Assembly: GCA_009699575.1 (NCBI GenBank) | Contig: WLNY01000001.1 | Coordinates: 66,211-115,183, forward strand | Origin: Actinomycetota bacterium | GTDB taxonomy: Bacteria; Actinomycetota; Actinomycetes; Nanopelagicales; Nanopelagicaceae | Direction of reading: 5' to 3' | DNA: 48,973 nucleotides | Shown here: in pieces, positions 46,690-48,973 of the stretch | How positions within the stretch are numbered: position 1 is the stretch's first letter | How the letters are laid out: each line of letters opens with the position of its first letter | Notes under the pieces: model-generated | The model's input: only the letters and a program-made list of their open reading frames with translations | What the model was told of the DNA's origin: nothing | Database searches by the model: none | Program-made: the position numbers and the translations under genes

Positions 46690-48257
46690 GGAGAGTGCCT
46701 CTCGACCTTAATTACTCGATCCGGTAGTTCAGGAAGTGAGAGGTCATGAGTTACGCATATAAGGATTGCGCCATGTGTTGTGCGATTTCGAAGCGCATCC
46801 ATCACTACTTCCACACTTGCATCATCGAGATCCGTACTTGGCTCATCGGCGATAATTAAACGCGGAGACCGCAGCAGGGCTCGTGCTATTGCTATTTTCT
46901 TTAGCTGCCCTCCAGAAGCTGCCGATACCTTCTCCCCTGCCCCACCGACGTGCGTATCAAGTCCATTAGGTAAATCAAATATATGCAGACTTACCTCATT
47001 GAGGACTCTCTCAATATCCTCATCTGAAATGCTCGGATTGAGTAATTGAAATTGGTATCTAACTGTCCCCGATGCCAACTGGGGATCTTGAGGGATCCAT
47101 CCAATGCGACCTCTCCAAGAACTTTCGAATGCCGCATGAATAAGTTCTACTGCAAACGTACTCTTTCCTATTCCGGATTCACCGACGATAAAAGTCGAGC
47201 TTCCAGGTGCAAGAGTGCATGGCTCGATATGAGACTGAGAAACATGGGGAATGCGAAGGGTCCATTCATTCCATGAAATTCTATCCTCGTAATCGAAATT
47301 AAATATTCGCTCAGCTTCCTCGGTATCCACATCCGACTGGAGTGCATATAGTTCTTTGAGTGCTTCGCTTCCATCGGCTGAAGCATGGAAAAGCGCAGCT
47401 GCATTCCTTAATGGAAAATAGACCTCCGGAGCCAGTATCAACACTGCAAGTGCGCTTTGAAAACCAATTCCAGAATCAACAAGGCGAAGTCCAACTGACA
47501 CAGCGATCAATGCAACAGAAATAGTGGCACATAACTCCAGGGCGAGAGCTGAGAGAAATGAAATTTTAAGAACCTGCATAGTTTCTTTGGTGTAAGAATC
47601 CCCCATTGCCCCAATTCGCTTGGACTGAGTTTTATCCCTACCAAATATCTTTAGTGTGACAAAACCTCGAAGTGAGTCCTCAAAATAATTAGATAAGGTT
47701 CCCAGAGAACGCCACTTCTTATTAACAGCATCTGCAGTGTATTTGCCAATAAGCGCTCCGAAGAAGGGAATAAAAGGAAGTGTAACAATGGCAATAATTG
47801 CTGAGAGGGGATCTAGAATTCCCATGGTGATAATTACAAGCACTGGCACCACTGAAGCAAAGATGCTTTGAGGAATAAATCTTCCAAGATAGATGTCTAG
47901 AAAATTGAAACCCTTAATGAGCAAGGTCGTTACGATTGTAGAAGAAGCGCCTGCATACTCCTCTATATCCTGAGTTACTTGGTGGCGAAGTTCACTTTTA
48001 ATTTCAAGAGCTTTTTTGCTGCACCAGAACTCAAAACGTGTGTGAAAGAAAATTCGCACGGCCCATACAGACGCGAGAATGGCGATGAGCTTTGGCGCTT
48101 GCGCTCCCCCGTCAATAATGGTCACGATCAGTCGTGCCACCAGAAGAGCGTTTGCAATGATGAGTCCAGCCCAGATGAAGGCGGCGCACCCGCTGGCTAT
48201 TACAAGACTACGGCTACTACTCCGTGAGAGTAGTAGCCGTAGGTCATTTGATTTCAC
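46686..48257 (-). CDS. cydD: CydD-like ABC exporter subunit
   Basis: Half-transporter of 523 aa with six membrane segments and an ATPase domain: Walker A GESGIGKST near residue 357, signature ASGGQLKKIAIARALL, Walker B LIIADEPSTDLDD. Partner of CydC in cytochrome bd maturation. It starts inside the cydB stop (ATGA). Codons 6-17 form a 15-bp perfect hairpin, giving the odd low-complexity N-terminus RLLLSRSSSRS. Confidence 0.9.
   Translation of the reverse strand: MKSNDLRLLLSRSSSRSLVIASGCAAFIWAGLIIANALLVARLIVTIIDGGAQAPKLIAILASVWAVRIFFHTRFEFWCSKKALEIKSELRHQVTQDIEEYAGASSTIVTTLLIKGFNFLDIYLGRFIPQSIFASVVPVLVIITMGILDPLSAIIAIVTLPFIPFFGALIGKYTADAVNKKWRSLGTLSNYFEDSLRGFVTLKIFGRDKTQSKRIGAMGDSYTKETMQVLKISFLSALALELCATISVALIAVSVGLRLVDSGIGFQSALAVLILAPEVYFPLRNAAALFHASADGSEALKELYALQSDVDTEEAERIFNFDYEDRISWNEWTLRIPHVSQSHIEPCTLAPGSSTFIVGESGIGKSTFAVELIHAAFESSWRGRIGWIPQDPQLASGTVRYQFQLLNPSISDEDIERVLNEVSLHIFDLPNGLDTHVGGAGEKVSAASGGQLKKIAIARALLRSPRLIIADEPSTDLDDASVEVVMDALRNRTTHGAILICVTHDLSLPELPDRVIKVERHSP
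48208..48242 (-). promoter_or_regulatory. 15-bp perfect hairpin in the first codons of cydD
   Basis: CTACGGCTACTACTC (48208-48222) and GAGTAGTAGCCGTAG (48228-48242) are exact reverse complements around a 5-base loop. In the mRNA the stem begins about 15 bases after the cydD start codon, just past the cydB-cydD overlap. It could limit cydD translation or cause partial transcription termination or mRNA processing between cydB and cydDC. Confidence 0.6.
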
Positions 48258-48973
48258 TGATGCAATGTATGGCTAACCATGTCCAAAACCCCACGTTCTG
48301 GATCAGCGATTTGCGATGCACTTATACGTTTTCTAAATACCCAATAAGTCCAGCCCTGATAAATCAGGACAAGTGGCGTCATGATCAGCGCAACAACTGT
48401 CATGACCTTAAGGGTGTAATCAGTACTCGAGGCATTTGTGATTGTTAAGTCATATTGAGATCCCAATGAACTAGGCATAACTCGCGGATAGAGCGCAAAG
48501 AAAAGCGTAGAAACAAAAGTTGCGATTGTGACCGCTGAGAAAATAAAAGCCCAGCCTTCACGGCGCTTGAGATTCATTGCCATCCCTGTAACCCAGAAGA
48601 TCGCTACAAGAGCCGATAACGAAACTACTGTGAGATCGAAGGCGTCAAGCATCAGATTAGTCCATAGAAGAAATGAAACCGCAGCTACTGCAGCAACGAG
48701 ACCTGATACTTTTGCAATCGAATTCGCGCGATCGCGGATTCCGCCAGCGGTTTTTAGAGCTAGGAAAACTGCTCCATGTGTGTAGAAGACCGAGAGAGTA
48801 ACAAGACCGCCGAGAAGAGCGTAGGGGTTGAGTAGGTTAAAGAAACCGCCAACATATTCAATGGATCCAGAGCTTGCCTTCTCCAATGGAACGCCTTTGA
48901 CGATATTTGCAAATGCCACACCCCAGAGCAAAGCTGGCAAAGCGCTAGTAATAATGATTGCCACATCCCAACG
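48254..48973 (-). CDS. cydB: Cytochrome bd ubiquinol oxidase subunit II, 5' end outside the window
   Basis: C-terminal 239 or so residues of CydB, the small subunit of the high-affinity terminal oxidase that reduces O2 to water. The frame is open to the edge (RWD followed by a valine encoded by GTG), so no start lies within the window. SALPALLWGVAFANIV, NPYALLGGLVTLSVFYTHGAVFL and the final VALIMTPLVLIYQGWTYWVF membrane segments match the family. cydA should lie upstream, outside the window. The stop overlaps the cydD start by 4 bp, giving the cydB-cydD-cydC order. Confidence 0.93.
   Translation of the reverse strand, partial: RWDVAIIITSALPALLWGVAFANIVKGVPLEKASSGSIEYVGGFFNLLNPYALLGGLVTLSVFYTHGAVFLALKTAGGIRDRANSIAKVSGLVAAVAAVSFLLWTNLMLDAFDLTVVSLSALVAIFWVTGMAMNLKRREGWAFIFSAVTIATFVSTLFFALYPRVMPSSLGSQYDLTITNASSTDYTLKVMTVVALIMTPLVLIYQGWTYWVFRKRISASQIADPERGVLDMVSHTLHQ

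Overview
The window is a gene-dense chromosomal segment from an actinobacterium. It carries about 43 protein genes, no RNA gene, no mobile element, no CRISPR array and no non-coding stretch longer than about 150 bases. The actinobacterial assignment rests on DUF3093, DUF3159 and DUF4193 proteins, a paired TrkA (CeoB/CeoC) locus, a SepIVA-like protein between coaD and DUF177, and the block amt-glnB-glnD-ffh-rpsP. Moderate base composition (about mid-40s % GC by eye), very short or negative gene spacing and few terminators suggest a streamlined low-GC lineage such as the freshwater Nanopelagicales (acI). That lineage call is inference.

Layout. 1-5553 (+): RNase D (5' end outside the window), a lone FTR1-type iron permease, and a fadA-fadB beta-oxidation pair. 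5495-11336 (-): dxs, aconitase and a TRAM-domain RNA methyltransferase. 11369-12690 (+): two TrkA/RCK potassium regulators. 12691-14338 (-): DUF3159, dut and a PaaI-like thioesterase. 14394-14834 (+): DUF3093. 14831-20630 (-): DUF4193, hflX, dapF, miaA, miaB and a class II glutamine amidotransferase. 20763-25945 (+): APC permease, glutamine-synthetase-like ligase, aldehyde dehydrogenase and SDR dehydrogenase. 25952-36185 (-): class I glutamine amidotransferase, acyl-ACP desaturase, trmD-rimM-khpA-rpsP, ffh, glnD-glnB-amt and ftsY. 36206-48973 (-): smc, rnc, rpmF, DUF177, sepIVA-like, coaD, rsmD, recG, cydC-cydD and cydB (5' end outside).

How they work together. Most of the window is core machinery: tRNA modification and ribosome assembly (miaA, miaB, trmD, rimM, rpsP, rpmF, rsmD, rnc), SRP targeting (ffh, ftsY), nitrogen sensing (amt-glnB-glnD, preceded by a GlnR-box-like sequence), and precursors for cell wall, isoprenoids and CoA (dapF, dxs, coaD). 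The most interesting accessory part is 19890-26680. A permease, a GS-like ligase, an aldehyde dehydrogenase and an SDR dehydrogenase are flanked by two different glutamine-amidotransferase-fold enzymes. Together they read as a possible gamma-glutamylation pathway for catabolism of an amine or amino alcohol, behind a 26-bp palindromic promoter element. Other notable signals are a 20-bp perfect palindrome in front of aconitase, a 15-bp perfect hairpin inside the first codons of cydD, and candidate operators ahead of efeU and fadA.
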